DNA of 64,000 nucleotides from Sorangium aterium (GCF_028368935.1 NZ_JAQNDK010000007.1:518320-582319), one strand, 5' to 3'; counted from the first letter of the stretch, positions 36,491 through 45,530 are shown. Notes: generated from the sequence alone by a model not told the origin. Numbers and translations: made by a program.

Positions 36491-37135
36491 ACCGTGCCAT
36501 CTCATGAAGGGAGGCCCTGGTGTCATCGCTGTCTCGCGCTCGTCGCTCTGCCCGCCGCGACGGCCGGGCTGAGCGTGGGGTGCAGCTTCCCCGACGCCGT
36601 CTTCACCGGCCAGACGAGCTCTGGCGGCGGAGGTGCGGGCGCCACCACGTCGTCGGACGCGGCGGGCGGCGACAAGGGCGCGACCTCGTCAGGCGGCGGC
36701 GAGGCGACGTCGCGCTCGGGCGGCGGCAGCGGCGGGGCGACGTCCAGCTCGGGCGGCGGCGGCGAGGTGACCTCGGGCTCGGGCGGCAGCGGCGGCGGGA
36801 TCCTCGACTGCGACGCGGATGGCGACGGGTATCTGTCGACCGCCTGCGAGGGCGGCACCGATTGCGACGACGGCCAGGCAGAGGTCCACCCCGACCAGCC
36901 CAATACGTTCCATGACACGCCCATCCGCCCCGGAGGCAGCTTCGATTACGACTGCAGCGGCCATGACGAGCCGCAGATCTCCGCGGTCCATTGCGAGTCT
37001 GGCGGGCCCTGCCCGAACGCGTCGAACGTGTACCTGCTCGACGTCGGGTGCGGCGAGCCAGGCCCGTTCGGGAGATGCAATATCCTCTGCCAGCAAGACG
37101 TCACGTACAGCGGGCTCAAGCGGGCCTGCCATTGA
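36491..37135 (+). CDS. MopE-like Cys-rich lipoprotein
   Basis: 214 aa from GTG 36491. Signal peptide CLALVALPAATAGLSVGC (lipobox SVGC). Residues about 30-100 are a Gly/Ser linker (SGGGSGGATSSSGGGG). The C-terminal domain has ILDCDADGDGYLS, GGTDCDDGQAEVHPDQPNTF and GGSFDYDCSGHDEPQ, the Asp/Cys-rich putative metal-binding motif of MopE-type proteins (normally D-C-D-D...P...D-x-D-C-D-G). It is followed by a four-cysteine tail (CESGGPC; VGCGEPGPFGRCNILCQQD). Probably a surface Ca/Cu-binding lipoprotein. The start is uncertain: TTG 36476 is also in frame. Confidence 0.75.
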   Translation, partial: TVPSHEGRPWCHRCLALVALPAATAGLSVGCSFPDAVFTGQTSSGGGGAGATTSSDAAGGDKGATSSGGGEATSRSGGGSGGATSSSGGGGEVTSGSGGSGGGILDCDADGDGYLSTACEGGTDCDDGQAEVHPDQPNTFHDTPIRPGGSFDYDCSGHDEPQISAVHCESGGPCPNASNVYLLDVGCGEPGPFGRCNILCQQDVTYSGLKRACH

Positions 37136-37340
37136 GGCTGCCAGCGCACGTGCACATCGTGGGATGTCAGCCCGGCGGGAGCAGTGCGAGCAGCGCTCTC
37201 GCAGCAACCTTCTTGTCGAAGACAAGCACGCTCCGGATCATCTTCGCGCTCCCCGTGAGCTTCTCGCCCAGCGCTTCGGCGATGCAGGACGGTTGCGCGT
37301 GAGCGTACCGGCACGTGCCGTCGTCACGCTTCTTCGACGT

Positions 37341-37745
37341 TCAACCCAGCACACTCCGAGGAGCAACTCCGCCGCCCGCCCGCGTGCGCTCCAGCTTGTG
37401 ATGATAAAGGTAGGAAACGACAAGGATACCGAAGAACGTCCAGTGCGGCAGGATGAGCCAGCGACTGTCGCCGCTGGAGAGATGGGCGATATCCGCGGAG
37501 ACGAAGGTGAGGCCGAAGCCGAAGTAGGCAAAGTCTTTGACCTTGCTCGGTACCACAGGGATCAAGAGGGCCAGCGCGCCCAGCCCCTTTGCGACGGTCA
37601 GCTCCACCCTGAACCAGTCCGGGAGGCCGAGGTGCCGGAAAGCGTCTCTCTGCTCTTCGTTGAAAGCAAAGTTGTACGAGCTCCACAGCATGAGAGCTGC
37701 GATGAGCCCCGTCGTCGCCCAGTAAATGTATCTGTCTTTCTTCAT
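37341..37745 (-). CDS. DoxX-family membrane protein
   Basis: 134 aa with four predicted transmembrane helices (YIYWATTGLIAALMLWSSYNF; LTVAKGLGALALLIPVVP; DFAYFGFGLTFVSADIAHL; WTFFGILVVSYLYHHKL). LGLPDWFRVELTVAKGLGALALL is typical of small DoxX-like proteins. ATG 37745 is preferred over 37751 and 37754 because AAAGAG lies 9 nt upstream. It is 88 bp downstream of the ECF41 sigma gene, same strand. Small redox or carrier-type membrane proteins and oxidoreductases are the usual company of ECF41 factors, so it may be part of its regulon. Confidence 0.85.
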   Translation of the reverse strand: MKKDRYIYWATTGLIAALMLWSSYNFAFNEEQRDAFRHLGLPDWFRVELTVAKGLGALALLIPVVPSKVKDFAYFGFGLTFVSADIAHLSSGDSRWLILPHWTFFGILVVSYLYHHKLERTRAGGGVAPRSVLG

Positions 37746-37833
37746 GGCCATCATCTCTTTAAAAAATGAGCGCCGACATCGGCGCGCTTCCTGGAGAGCA
37801 CCCGGCGGATCCGTCGGCTGACTCGGCAGCTGG

Positions 37834-38757
37834 TCACCCAGGCGGGCGAGGGCTCGACGTGGCCGACCGCCGCCCGAGGTAGCGGAGCCGATCGAGGTCG
37901 GCGTGGAAGAACACGCGCTGGATCTTCCCGTCGGCCACCGCGAGGAGCAGCGCCGCGAACGGTCGGTCGCCGGTCCAGAACACGATGGCGGGTTGCCCGT
38001 TGAGCTCGTGCTCTTCGATCTGGAGCTGGCCGGCATTGCGCGCCGTGGCCGCGACGATGAACGCGGCAATGCGCGCGGCGCCGTGCAGCGGCTGAGGGAG
38101 GTTGCGCTGGCGCTCGACCACGCGGCCTCGGGGCCCCCCGTCGGTGATCATGATCGCGTCGTCGGCGAGGAGATTCACGAGCACGCGAATGTCGCCCGCC
38201 AGGGTGGCGCTCAGGAAGGCCTGGAGCAGGCGGTGATGGTCGTCCGCTCGTGCTACGAGCATACGCCGCTCGACGGCGAGGTGCTGGCGCGCGCGCTCGA
38301 GCAGCTTGCGACACGCAGGCGCGTTGTTGCCGACGAGCTCGGCGATCTCCCGGTGGTCGAAGTCGAAGACGTCGTGGAGCAGGAGGACCGCTCGCTCCGC
38401 GGGCGTCAACCGCTGGAGCACGACGAGGAACGCCATCGAGACTTGCTCGAGCTTCTCGAGGCTGGGCATCCCCCCTTCGTCGAGATCCACCGGCTCCGGC
38501 AGGCGATCGGCGCGGCTCTCCTCGCGGCGCGCCCTGGCGGAGTCGAGCTCGTTGAGGCAAAGGCGCGTGACGATCGTCACCAGATACGCTTTCGGGGAGT
38601 CCGCGTCCCCCGCGTGACTTTCCCAGCGCAGCCACGCCTCTTGCACCATGTCCTCGGCCCGCCCGAGATCACCGAGCATGCGATACGCCAGAGCGATGAG
38701 GTCCTGCCGGCACGACTCGAAGGCAGCCACGCGGCGCGCTGAAGAAGGAGCAGTCAT
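37834..38757 (-). CDS. ECF41-family RNA polymerase sigma factor (SigJ-like)
   Basis: 307 aa. Region sigma2: FESCRQDLIALAYRMLGDLGRAEDMVQEAWLRW; sigma4: LTPAERAVLLLHDVFDFDHREIAELVGNNAPACRKLLERARQHL. A linker with RLPEPVD matches the WLPEP motif of ECF41. The C-terminal SnoaL-like domain (HHRLLQAFLSATLAGDIRVLVNLLADDAIMITDGG) carries the DGG-type motif and ends RVFFHADLDRLRYL in place of the usual NPDKL. In ECF41 this fused domain replaces an anti-sigma factor and regulates activity. DoxX lies downstream and an NAD(P)-binding protein upstream on the same strand, consistent with the oxidoreductase-rich context known for the group. Confidence 0.92.
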   Translation of the reverse strand: MTAPSSARRVAAFESCRQDLIALAYRMLGDLGRAEDMVQEAWLRWESHAGDADSPKAYLVTIVTRLCLNELDSARARREESRADRLPEPVDLDEGGMPSLEKLEQVSMAFLVVLQRLTPAERAVLLLHDVFDFDHREIAELVGNNAPACRKLLERARQHLAVERRMLVARADDHHRLLQAFLSATLAGDIRVLVNLLADDAIMITDGGPRGRVVERQRNLPQPLHGAARIAAFIVAATARNAGQLQIEEHELNGQPAIVFWTGDRPFAALLLAVADGKIQRVFFHADLDRLRYLGRRSATSSPRPPG

Positions 38758-38833
38758 TGGAAGGGTCTGGCCTCCACGAGCAAAACGATCACCATCGGAG
38801 GGAGCGAGATTGTCGCACGTGCAGGCTCACGTG

Positions 38834-39460
38834 TCATCGCGCCGCGCCGGCGAGCCCGACGATCTCCCGCGAGTGAGTGCCTTGCTCCACACAATCGAGC
38901 AGGAACGTCGCTACCGCACGGAAGGACATTTCCCAGGCGCCTGCGGGGAGCGCATCGCGCTCGCTCCGGTACGTCTCCGCCGACGTCTTGATCAACCGCG
39001 GTGGTCTGGCGATCGTCCAGTCGAAGTTGGTCGCCCGAACCACGGCCTCCATCGCGATGAGGTCACGGATGTGGTGCTGGAGCAGCCAGCGAAAGACGAC
39101 GAACCGCAGCGCTTTTTCGGGGAACAGCAGCGCCGCGGAGACGCTGCCGAGCCGCCCCACGCCGGCCGTCTTCATCGCCGCGACCGTGGTGGCCGCGCAC
39201 TCGGCGAGCAGGGTGCTCCGCCGGAACGCCTCGCGCCCACTCGGGCCGAGCGCCGAGAGAACGGCGTCGTGTCCCCGAAGCGCGGGAGCGAGCTTTTCGA
39301 CACGCAGCGGGTCGCCCTCGATGACGGTGAGCGCTTTGTCCCGGCGGGCAATCTTCCGGGGCGAGCGGACGAACGCCGTCACCTGGTGACCTCGCGCCAG
39401 GGCGAGATCCACGATCTGCGTTCCGGTGCTGCCGGTCGCGCCGAGCACGAACAATCGCAT
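38834..39460 (-). CDS. NAD(P)-binding (NmrA-like/atypical SDR) oxidoreductase
   Basis: 208 aa from ATG 39460 (ATG 39466 is in frame too; AGG 8 nt upstream favours 39460). The N-terminus MRLFVLGATGSTGTQIVDLALARGHQVTAFVRSP is a Rossmann fold with the atypical-SDR signature G-A-T-G-x-T-G. It continues with VIEGDPLRVEKLAPALRGHDAVLSALG and IAMEAVVRATNFDWTIARPPRL, matching NAD(P)H-binding/NmrA-like proteins. Substrate unknown. Probably in one operon with ECF41 (77 bp apart) and DoxX. Confidence 0.88.
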   Translation of the reverse strand: MRLFVLGATGSTGTQIVDLALARGHQVTAFVRSPRKIARRDKALTVIEGDPLRVEKLAPALRGHDAVLSALGPSGREAFRRSTLLAECAATTVAAMKTAGVGRLGSVSAALLFPEKALRFVVFRWLLQHHIRDLIAMEAVVRATNFDWTIARPPRLIKTSAETYRSERDALPAGAWEMSFRAVATFLLDCVEQGTHSREIVGLAGAAR

Positions 39461-39494
39461 GGTCATGACCTGAAGACCGGGCAGCTCGCGAAAG

Positions 39495-39523
39495 CGTGAC
39501 GAGATGCCAGACGAAGCGTCACG
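39495..39523. promoter_or_regulatory. 7-bp inverted repeat upstream of the oxidoreductase/ECF41 operon
   Basis: CGTGACG (39495-39501) and CGTCACG (39517-39523) form a perfect dyad with a 15-bp spacer, 34-63 bp upstream of the first gene of the operon. It may be an operator. The known ECF41 promoter pattern (TGTCACA with CGTC) is only partly echoed by GTCACG here and not at the right spacing. Confidence 0.35.
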
Positions 39524-39906
39524 AATGCAACATGGCTCACCGGCGCATGATGGATCCGCGGCCTAGGTGCTCGTCGTTTGCCCGATCGCAGTGAGGCTCA
39601 GGCCGAAGCTTGCACCGGTTCTGCCCCCTCCCGCTGCTTCAGCAATTTCTCCGTATTCAAGAGCAAGGCGCATGCCGGTACTGGACCGGGTCTCGCTGCC
39701 CTCCCGTGCCGTTCTGCAGCGCCCCGTCCGGCTTCGTTCAAGCGCCTGACACGCACGGCGAACTCGGCGCCCCTGAGGACGGCGGAGCGCTGGGAACGGG
39801 TGCGGGTTCGGGGCGGAGCGCTCGCCGGCGTCGAGGAGCTCGGTGCGCGGCCGCCGGCAGCCACGCGGCCGCCATCCAAAGCCGCCTCGCCAGCGAGGAT
39901 CGCCTC
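39524..39906. other. Intergenic region before the hydrolase remnant
   Basis: 383 bp with no frame that resembles a known protein and no repeat. It separates the ECF41 operon (leftward) from the hydrolase remnant and MocR gene (rightward). Confidence 0.3.
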
Positions 39907-40310
39907 ATGAACGAGAACGTAGGATGCCGTGCAGTCGCCGTGTTCGACCTGGTCCGGCAGATCCCAGTGCCCACGTAACTGCTCTATCCCACGCACGGCG
40001 CCCCGCGACCGGAGCGCTTCGGGCCCTACCCGCTCGAGGTCGCGCGCGACGCGAGCATCTCGGAGGGCCGGTCTCCGCTCGTCGTCATCTCGCACGGCAA
40101 CGGCGCCACGCCGCGGGTCCACCGCGGCCTCGCCGCGCACCTCGTGCGCCGGGGCTTCGTTGTCGCCCTGCTCGAGCACCCGAGCAACAACCGCAAGGAC
40201 AACAGCCTCCCGGACGCGGCCGGCCTGCCGAGGCTGGCCATCGGCGCGCGCCGGCCCATCGACGCGCGCGTCGCGGATATCGCGCGCGGCGCGCCTCGGT
40301 TGACAGATTC
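39907..40310 (+). pseudogene. Alpha/beta hydrolase (dienelactone hydrolase-like) N-terminal remnant
   Basis: ATG 39907 opens MNENVGCRAVAVFDLVRQIPVPT, then an in-frame TAA (39976) interrupts it. The same frame continues LLYPTHGAPRPERFGPYPLEVARDASISEGRSPLVVISHGNGATPRVHRGLAAHLVRRGFVVALLEHPSNNRKDNSL, which is the N-terminal third of a predicted dienelactone-hydrolase-like protein with the oxyanion-strand phrase ISHGNG. The GHSLGG nucleophile motif and the rest are missing; homology stops at about 40310. The frame runs straight into the MocR gene, so a deletion removed the hydrolase C-terminus and the spacer between the genes. Confidence 0.7.
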
Positions 40311-40389
40311 GGGGCGGCGGGGCATCGAGAGCTCGGGGGCGGGCGCCAGGGCGCTCCGCCCCTCCGACGCAGGCACGGGCGGCGTGGCG

Positions 40390-41862
40390 GTGACCCGAGA
40401 ACTCGTTCTTCAGCTCGGCGCGGCGGGTCAGGGGCCGCTCTTTCTGCAGATCGCGCGGGCCATCGTCGAAGACATCGAACGGGGCCGCCTGCGCCCCGGC
40501 GAGCGGCTGCCCTCCAGCCGCAAGCTCGCCATCCAGCTCGGCGTGCACCGCAAGACCGTGATCGCCGCGTTCCTCGAGCTCGCGCGCCAAGGTTGGATAA
40601 CGAGCGCGCCCGCCTCCGGCACCTACGTCTCGAGCGACCTGCCCGCCAAGCTGCCCCCCTTCCGCCGACGAGCCCTCGCCGACCGGGCCGGGTTCGACCT
40701 GCCCGGACGCCCCTTGCCGGCCCCGTCCTCGACCCCGCGCGCCGGCCTGCTCCTGCTCGGCGGGGTGCCCGAGCTCGGCTTCGTGCCGAGGCTGGAGCTG
40801 TGCCGCGCCTACCGCCGCGCGCTGCTCGGCGCCGGGGCGCGCGCGCTGATGGACTACGGCGACCCCCGGGGCGAGCCGCGCCTGCGCCGGGCGGTGGTCG
40901 AGTCGCTGACCCGGGCAAGGGGCGTGCGGGCGAGCGTCGAGTCGGTCAACATCGTGCGCGGCAGCCAACAGGGCCTCTACCTCGCGGCGCGCGCGCTGCT
41001 CGATCCGGGCGACTGCGTGGCGATCGAGGCGTACAGCCACCCCGCCGCCCGCGGCGCGCTCGAGCTCTCGGGCGTGGAGCTCGTGCCTGTGCCGCTCGAC
41101 GGCGAGGGGCTCGACGTCGCCGCGCTCGAGGCCCTCTGCGCGGCCAGGCGGGTCAAGGCGGTCTACACGACGCCCCACCACCAGCTACCCACGACCGTCA
41201 CCTTGACCGCGCCGAGGCGCGTGCGCCTGCTCGAGCTGGCGCGGCGCCGGCGCCTGCTCGTGCTCGAAGACGATTACGACCACGAGTTCCGCTACGAGGG
41301 GCGGCCGGTGCTGCCCCTTTCGTCCGCCGACCGTCATGGGGTGGTCGTCTACCTGGGCACCCTGTCGAAGATCTTGGCGCCGGGGCTGCGGCTCGGCTTC
41401 GTCGTCTCCACCCCCGACGTCGCCGAGCGCATCGCGGCCTACCGGGCCTTCGTCGACCACCAGGGCGACCACGCGATCGAGCGCGCCGTCGCCGAGCTGC
41501 TCGAAGACGGCGAGATCGATCGGCACACGCAGAGGGTCCGGCGCGCCTACCGCGCCCGCCGCGACGCGCTCTGCGAGGCGCTCGCGCGCCACCTGCCCGG
41601 GCTCGAGTTCGACCCCCCCAGCGGGGGCATGGCCCTCTGGGCGCGGGCCCCCGGCGTCGACATCGACGCGTGGGCCCGGCGCGCGCACGCGGCGGGCGTC
41701 TCCTTCCAGCCCGCGAGTCACTTCGCGCTCGGTCGCTGGCCGCTCGACTTCGCCCGCTTCGGCTTCGCCGCGTGCGACGAGGCCCAGCTCGCGGACGCGG
41801 CGCGGCGGCTCGCGCAGACCTTGCCGAAGGCCCGGTCGAGGCCTGCGGGGGATCGCCCCTGA
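40390..41862 (+). CDS. MocR/PdxR-type transcriptional regulator (GntR HTH fused to aminotransferase-like domain)
   Basis: 490 aa from GTG 40390 (GTG 40384 is also possible). Residues 1-75 are a GntR winged helix (LFLQIARAIVEDIERGRLRPGERLPSSRKLAIQLGVHRKTVIAAFLELARQGW). The rest is a fold-type I PLP domain: RGSQQGLYLAARALLDPGDCVAIE, VYTTPHHQLPT, VLEDDYDHEFRYEGRPVLPL, and the PLP lysine K327 in TLSKILAPGLRLGF. Family members control vitamin B6 or amino-acid metabolism genes and often a divergent or adjacent target; here the upstream neighbour is a broken hydrolase, so the target is unclear. The frame is open upstream to 40144 through hydrolase-derived codons, which are not family sequence. Confidence 0.92.
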   Translation: MTRELVLQLGAAGQGPLFLQIARAIVEDIERGRLRPGERLPSSRKLAIQLGVHRKTVIAAFLELARQGWITSAPASGTYVSSDLPAKLPPFRRRALADRAGFDLPGRPLPAPSSTPRAGLLLLGGVPELGFVPRLELCRAYRRALLGAGARALMDYGDPRGEPRLRRAVVESLTRARGVRASVESVNIVRGSQQGLYLAARALLDPGDCVAIEAYSHPAARGALELSGVELVPVPLDGEGLDVAALEALCAARRVKAVYTTPHHQLPTTVTLTAPRRVRLLELARRRRLLVLEDDYDHEFRYEGRPVLPLSSADRHGVVVYLGTLSKILAPGLRLGFVVSTPDVAERIAAYRAFVDHQGDHAIERAVAELLEDGEIDRHTQRVRRAYRARRDALCEALARHLPGLEFDPPSGGMALWARAPGVDIDAWARRAHAAGVSFQPASHFALGRWPLDFARFGFAACDEAQLADAARRLAQTLPKARSRPAGDRP

Positions 41863-41976
41863 CGCGCGCCTCGCTCCCCGCGGCGCGCGGGCGACTGGAC
41901 TACTCGACATCGACGATCTGGCCCCAACGTAGGGTGCCTGCGTGGGCTAGGGTCTGACCGAATAGGAGACCCGAAC

Positions 41977-43509
41977 ATGGTCAAAGCTTTCTTCGCCAGC
42001 ATGACATTCAGCGCGGCATTGCTCGGCTGCGCCCAGACCGAGGCGCCGAACCCGCCCCCCGCGGAGGAAGAATCGGAGAGCCAGGCATCGCTCACGACGT
42101 CCACGAAATGGCTGGTGCAGCCGGGCGCGCGCCTGGTCTTGCTCGGCGTCACCAGCGACAATCACGCTCTCTACCAGGAGGGAGAGCTCGTGTACGCGAC
42201 CGCGCTCAAGCCGGGCGCGACGAGGCAGCGAGTCGCCCAGGTGCCCTTCGGGAACACGGCGTTCGTCTACACCGTCGGCAAGGTCGCGTTCTGCTGGACC
42301 AACCCCGACCGGACCTTGCCCGGCTTCGGGGTCAGCCCCCTTGTCGTGTGGAGCGCGGCATCCGGCCCGCACGAGGCGTCCGCCGCCTCGCCCATCGGGA
42401 CCTTCGCGACCTCGGCGAGCGCCGACGGCCGCTCGGTGCTCTTCCCCACCCATGGCAATGCCGACGGCAGCGTCGGCGACGTCGAGCTCGCCTCGATCGA
42501 CATGAGCGAGCGCACGACGCTGCTCGGCGCCGTGCCGATGGGCTTCCCCCTGGGGTATTGTCGGCCCTTCGCCGCGTTCGTGGGCCGCTACGGCCGCTCG
42601 CACCCGGTCGCGCTGCACTGCGAGGGCGCCACGAGCTCTGCCACCTTGTCGAGCTGGGAGCGGGGCGAGAGGGTCGACCTGCTCAGCGGCGTCGCGACGC
42701 CCCCCTTCTTCAGCGCCGACGCCGACGGCGGGTCGTTCTTCACGACGCTGGCGGGCTCGGGGCACCCCGTCGTCGTCTCCGACGACGGCGAGGTGAGCGC
42801 GCTCGACGAGGTGCGCTCGAGAATAGGCTTCTTCACCAAAGGCAGCTTCGTCGTGTACACCGCGCAAACGGAGGCCGGCCTCGAGCTGCGCCGCGCCAAG
42901 CCGGGCGACTGTCCGTCGACCGAGACCATCGCCGACGAGGTCGGGGGCATTCTCACCGTCCTGGCCGGGTCGAAGGTCATCACCGACGCGTGGGCGTCGC
43001 CGGACGGGAGCAAGGTGCCCTTCTTCACCCAGCGCGACCCGGCGACCGGCCTCTCCGACGTGGCGCTCGCCGACGCGCGCGACGGTACCCCGCCCCTGTC
43101 GGTCGACCCGCAGGCGCGGAACGTGCTCGGCGGCCCGCCCTTCAGCGCCGACTCGAAGCACTTTCTGTTCGCCCGCATCGTCGACCTGACGGCCGGCACC
43201 GCCCCCCTCTTCGCCTCGGCCGAGGGCGGCGTGCGGCAGTTCAGCGACGACGGGGGCTGGAGCTACCTGCCGGCCGTTCGTGGCCTCGTGTCGTTCAACG
43301 ACAACACCCACTTCGACGCGGAAGACTTCGCGAGATCGACGGCCGACCTGAAGGTCGTCGACCTGTCGCGCAAGCCCCTGAAGCCTCGGGTCATCGCGCC
43401 GGGGGCGAACCTGACCTACTTCAGCAGCCACGGCGGCCGCCGCCTCGCCTTCACGACGGACCTCCCGGGTACGACGGCTGGCCTCTATTCAGCCGGGGTC
43501 GGCGAGTAG
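41977..43509 (+). CDS. Beta-propeller (WD40/TolB-like) lipoprotein of unknown function
   Basis: 510 aa with GGAG 8 nt before ATG 41977. Signal peptide MVKAFFASMTFSAALLGC (lipobox LLGC) then a Pro/Glu/Ser linker. The mature domain alternates short blades: ASADGRSVLFPTHGNADGS, FSADADGGSFFTTLAGSGHPVVVSDDG, AWASPDGSKVPFFTQRD, FSADSKHFLFARIVD and SHGGRRLAFTTD, the SADG/SPDG pattern of TolB/PD40 propellers. No catalytic residues are visible. A strong hairpin (43509-43529) follows the stop codon at once. It is the last non-element gene before the recombinase. Confidence 0.8.
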   Translation: MVKAFFASMTFSAALLGCAQTEAPNPPPAEEESESQASLTTSTKWLVQPGARLVLLGVTSDNHALYQEGELVYATALKPGATRQRVAQVPFGNTAFVYTVGKVAFCWTNPDRTLPGFGVSPLVVWSAASGPHEASAASPIGTFATSASADGRSVLFPTHGNADGSVGDVELASIDMSERTTLLGAVPMGFPLGYCRPFAAFVGRYGRSHPVALHCEGATSSATLSSWERGERVDLLSGVATPPFFSADADGGSFFTTLAGSGHPVVVSDDGEVSALDEVRSRIGFFTKGSFVVYTAQTEAGLELRRAKPGDCPSTETIADEVGGILTVLAGSKVITDAWASPDGSKVPFFTQRDPATGLSDVALADARDGTPPLSVDPQARNVLGGPPFSADSKHFLFARIVDLTAGTAPLFASAEGGVRQFSDDGGWSYLPAVRGLVSFNDNTHFDAEDFARSTADLKVVDLSRKPLKPRVIAPGANLTYFSSHGGRRLAFTTDLPGTTAGLYSAGVGE

Positions 43510-43529
43510 ACGCGCCGAATCGGCGCGTC
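43509..43529 (+). terminator. Palindromic terminator-like hairpin
   Basis: GACGCGCCGA (43509-43518) and TCGGCGCGTC (43520-43529) are perfect complements around a single A, starting on the last base of the stop codon at 43507-43509. No U-tract follows. It lies between the propeller lipoprotein and the convergent recombinase gene and could terminate both. Confidence 0.5.
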
Positions 43530-43588
43530 GGGCCTGGCCAGCGCGGGCGCTGGTGCGACCACGGCGGCCTGAGGCGACGGCTCGCTCA

Positions 43589-45460
43589 TCACGAGCTCGC
43601 CGGGCTCGGGTTTCGCGGATGGGCGCGGGTGGGGGCTATGCCCTCAAAAGGGGTGCGATCGGTGGGCGCCCCACAAAACGGCGGCAAACGCGACGGATCG
43701 CAACGGTTCGCCACCGCAAATTCGTTGCCCAAGGACTTCCCTGGTACGGAGGAGCGATCAGGGATAAGATCAATGATTTCAATGAGTTCAGCTTGGGGCT
43801 CGGACACCCTCGCGGTCGGCTTGGCCCAACGTGGGCCCAACCGGGCCCCTTCGGGGGCCTCGGCCTCCGCCGCGACGGGGGCGGAGAGGTCGGCCCGCGC
43901 CGGCGCCTGGACGGTCTGTGCGGGGGCGATGGCGGCCTCCGCGCTCGCCGCTCGCGTAGCTGGGCCAGCCGGCGCGGGAGTGCCCTCGGAACGCTCCTTG
44001 CCCGTCAACTCGGGGATCGCCTCATCAAGGGGGGCGAAGTCGCCTAGGCCGAGTTCCGCGACCTTGCGCGCGGCGCGCTTGTAGTGATGGATCTGGCCGC
44101 TCGACTTGTGCCCGGTCCGATCGGAGATCCACGTCTCCGTGCGGCCGTTCGAGAGCTTGATCGTGATGAAGGTCGCGCGCGTGTCGTGCAAGCGGATGTT
44201 CAGCCTTGAATCCGTGGTCTCGAACAGCTCAGGCCGAGTTATGCCCGCGCGTCGGAGGTGGTCTCTGAAGCGCTCCGCCCCGTTGCGACCCGGTAAAGAG
44301 TTGCAGCCCCACTTTCCTACGAAGACGCGTACCTGGTCCGGGCAGATCTCGCGCCACTTCCGGAGCGCGCGCACGACGTCGGACGAAAGCGCCCATGCCC
44401 GGGGCTCGTCCGTCTTGTTCTCATCGAGAACAACGGCTCCCCGGTCGAGATCCACATCCGACCACTCCAGCTGTCCGGCCTCGTCGGCTCGCATTCCCTC
44501 GCGAATGAGGAAGCCGTAGTAGATCCGGAAGCATAAGGGAATCACCTTGCTCCCCATGAGGAGCTGATCCTCGTCCGGGTACAGGTACCCTTTTGCCTTG
44601 TCGTGGTCTGCCTTGGGAACCCATCCGCGCGGCAACGGATTGCCGCCTATGAGGCGCGCTGGATACACAGCCAACGACAATATGCGGTGAACGACCATCG
44701 CAACATTTCGGCGCGTGCTAGGCTCCAGGTGCCCCGGCAACAAGGACATCGCGCGATCGGCATGATCGATCGTGAGGCGCACGAGAGGAACGGGACCGAG
44801 CACGTCGAGTACGTGCGCCAACCTCGATCTGTAATCATCCGCACTGCGAATCGCCTTCACATGATCCGGGTACTGCTCGGCCAGCTTTCCGGAAAGCACC
44901 CGCTCAGCAAACTCGGCAAAGGTGGTTTCTCCGGTTGCGCGGGCGCGCGCTTCTCCCTTGCACAGCTGGTCGATGGCAAGCCGGACATCCCGAAGAGCGC
45001 TTCCCTCGCGTGCGGCAGCCTGCTCCAGCAGCGGCACGCCGAGCACGATTTGCCCGGCGGCGAGCAGTCGCCCCGCAAGTCCCGACAGCACCTGCAGCCG
45101 CGCATTGGCTTCTTGCTCCGTACGGCACGTCGGCAGGGTGAACGTGGGTCGACCGGCCTCGCCGAGGCTGAGTCGTGCGCTCCACGCCTTCCCGCGCAGC
45201 CGGACGGAGCCGGAGCCATTGGCGCGCTTCTCTCCTGCGGACCTGCCGGTGGTGCAGGTGGTCGGCTTCGGGTTCTCCGTCGAACTGGCCGTACCAGGCG
45301 GGGCCGCGTCGGGCGCACCGGCCTTCCCCGGCAACGAGGGGCGCCCGCCGGAGCGGCCCGAACGCGGACGCCGGTCGGGCGATGTGGATGCGGGAAGGGA
45401 TGATGAAGGGAGGACCGGCGAGCGCTTGGCACGCGCCCGCCGCTGGGGTATGTCGGTCAT
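43589..45460 (-). CDS. Tyrosine recombinase/integrase
   Basis: 623 aa from ATG 45460 (GGAG 8 nt upstream). The N-terminus is a disordered Arg/Pro/Ser tail (1-75) followed by an arm-binding-like beta segment (ANGSGSVRLRGKAWSARLSLG). A SAM-like core-binding domain follows (about 178-262: TTFAEFAERVLSGKLAEQYPDHVKAIRSADDYRSRL). The catalytic domain has R324 (FLIREGMRADEAGQLEW), H425-x-x-R428 (NIRLHDTRATFI), H451 (SDRTGHKSS) and Y460 (IHHYKRA), so it looks active. A C-terminal Ala/Pro extension (about 480-623) is unusual. The Xis-like gene lies 71 bp upstream on the same strand. A decayed, inverted second copy lies at 63.16-63.69 kb. Confidence 0.92.
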   Translation of the reverse strand: MTDIPQRRARAKRSPVLPSSSLPASTSPDRRPRSGRSGGRPSLPGKAGAPDAAPPGTASSTENPKPTTCTTGRSAGEKRANGSGSVRLRGKAWSARLSLGEAGRPTFTLPTCRTEQEANARLQVLSGLAGRLLAAGQIVLGVPLLEQAAAREGSALRDVRLAIDQLCKGEARARATGETTFAEFAERVLSGKLAEQYPDHVKAIRSADDYRSRLAHVLDVLGPVPLVRLTIDHADRAMSLLPGHLEPSTRRNVAMVVHRILSLAVYPARLIGGNPLPRGWVPKADHDKAKGYLYPDEDQLLMGSKVIPLCFRIYYGFLIREGMRADEAGQLEWSDVDLDRGAVVLDENKTDEPRAWALSSDVVRALRKWREICPDQVRVFVGKWGCNSLPGRNGAERFRDHLRRAGITRPELFETTDSRLNIRLHDTRATFITIKLSNGRTETWISDRTGHKSSGQIHHYKRAARKVAELGLGDFAPLDEAIPELTGKERSEGTPAPAGPATRAASAEAAIAPAQTVQAPARADLSAPVAAEAEAPEGARLGPRWAKPTARVSEPQAELIEIIDLIPDRSSVPGKSLGNEFAVANRCDPSRLPPFCGAPTDRTPFEGIAPTRAHPRNPSPASS

Positions 45461-45530
45461 GGATCGGTCTCCGGTGATGCGGGGGTCGATCAAGGGCTCG
45501 TCCGGCGCTCCACCGCCGAGCGAGCCCGCT

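Noticed and set aside
40305..40335. TTGACA as a MocR promoter
   Set aside because: The -35 is perfect but no acceptable -10 follows at 16-18 bp (CATCGA at best).
40144..40389. N-terminal extension of the MocR protein
   Set aside because: These codons derive from the broken hydrolase (VVALLEHPSNNRKDNSL) and a spacer, not from the regulator family; kept only as a possible accidental fusion.
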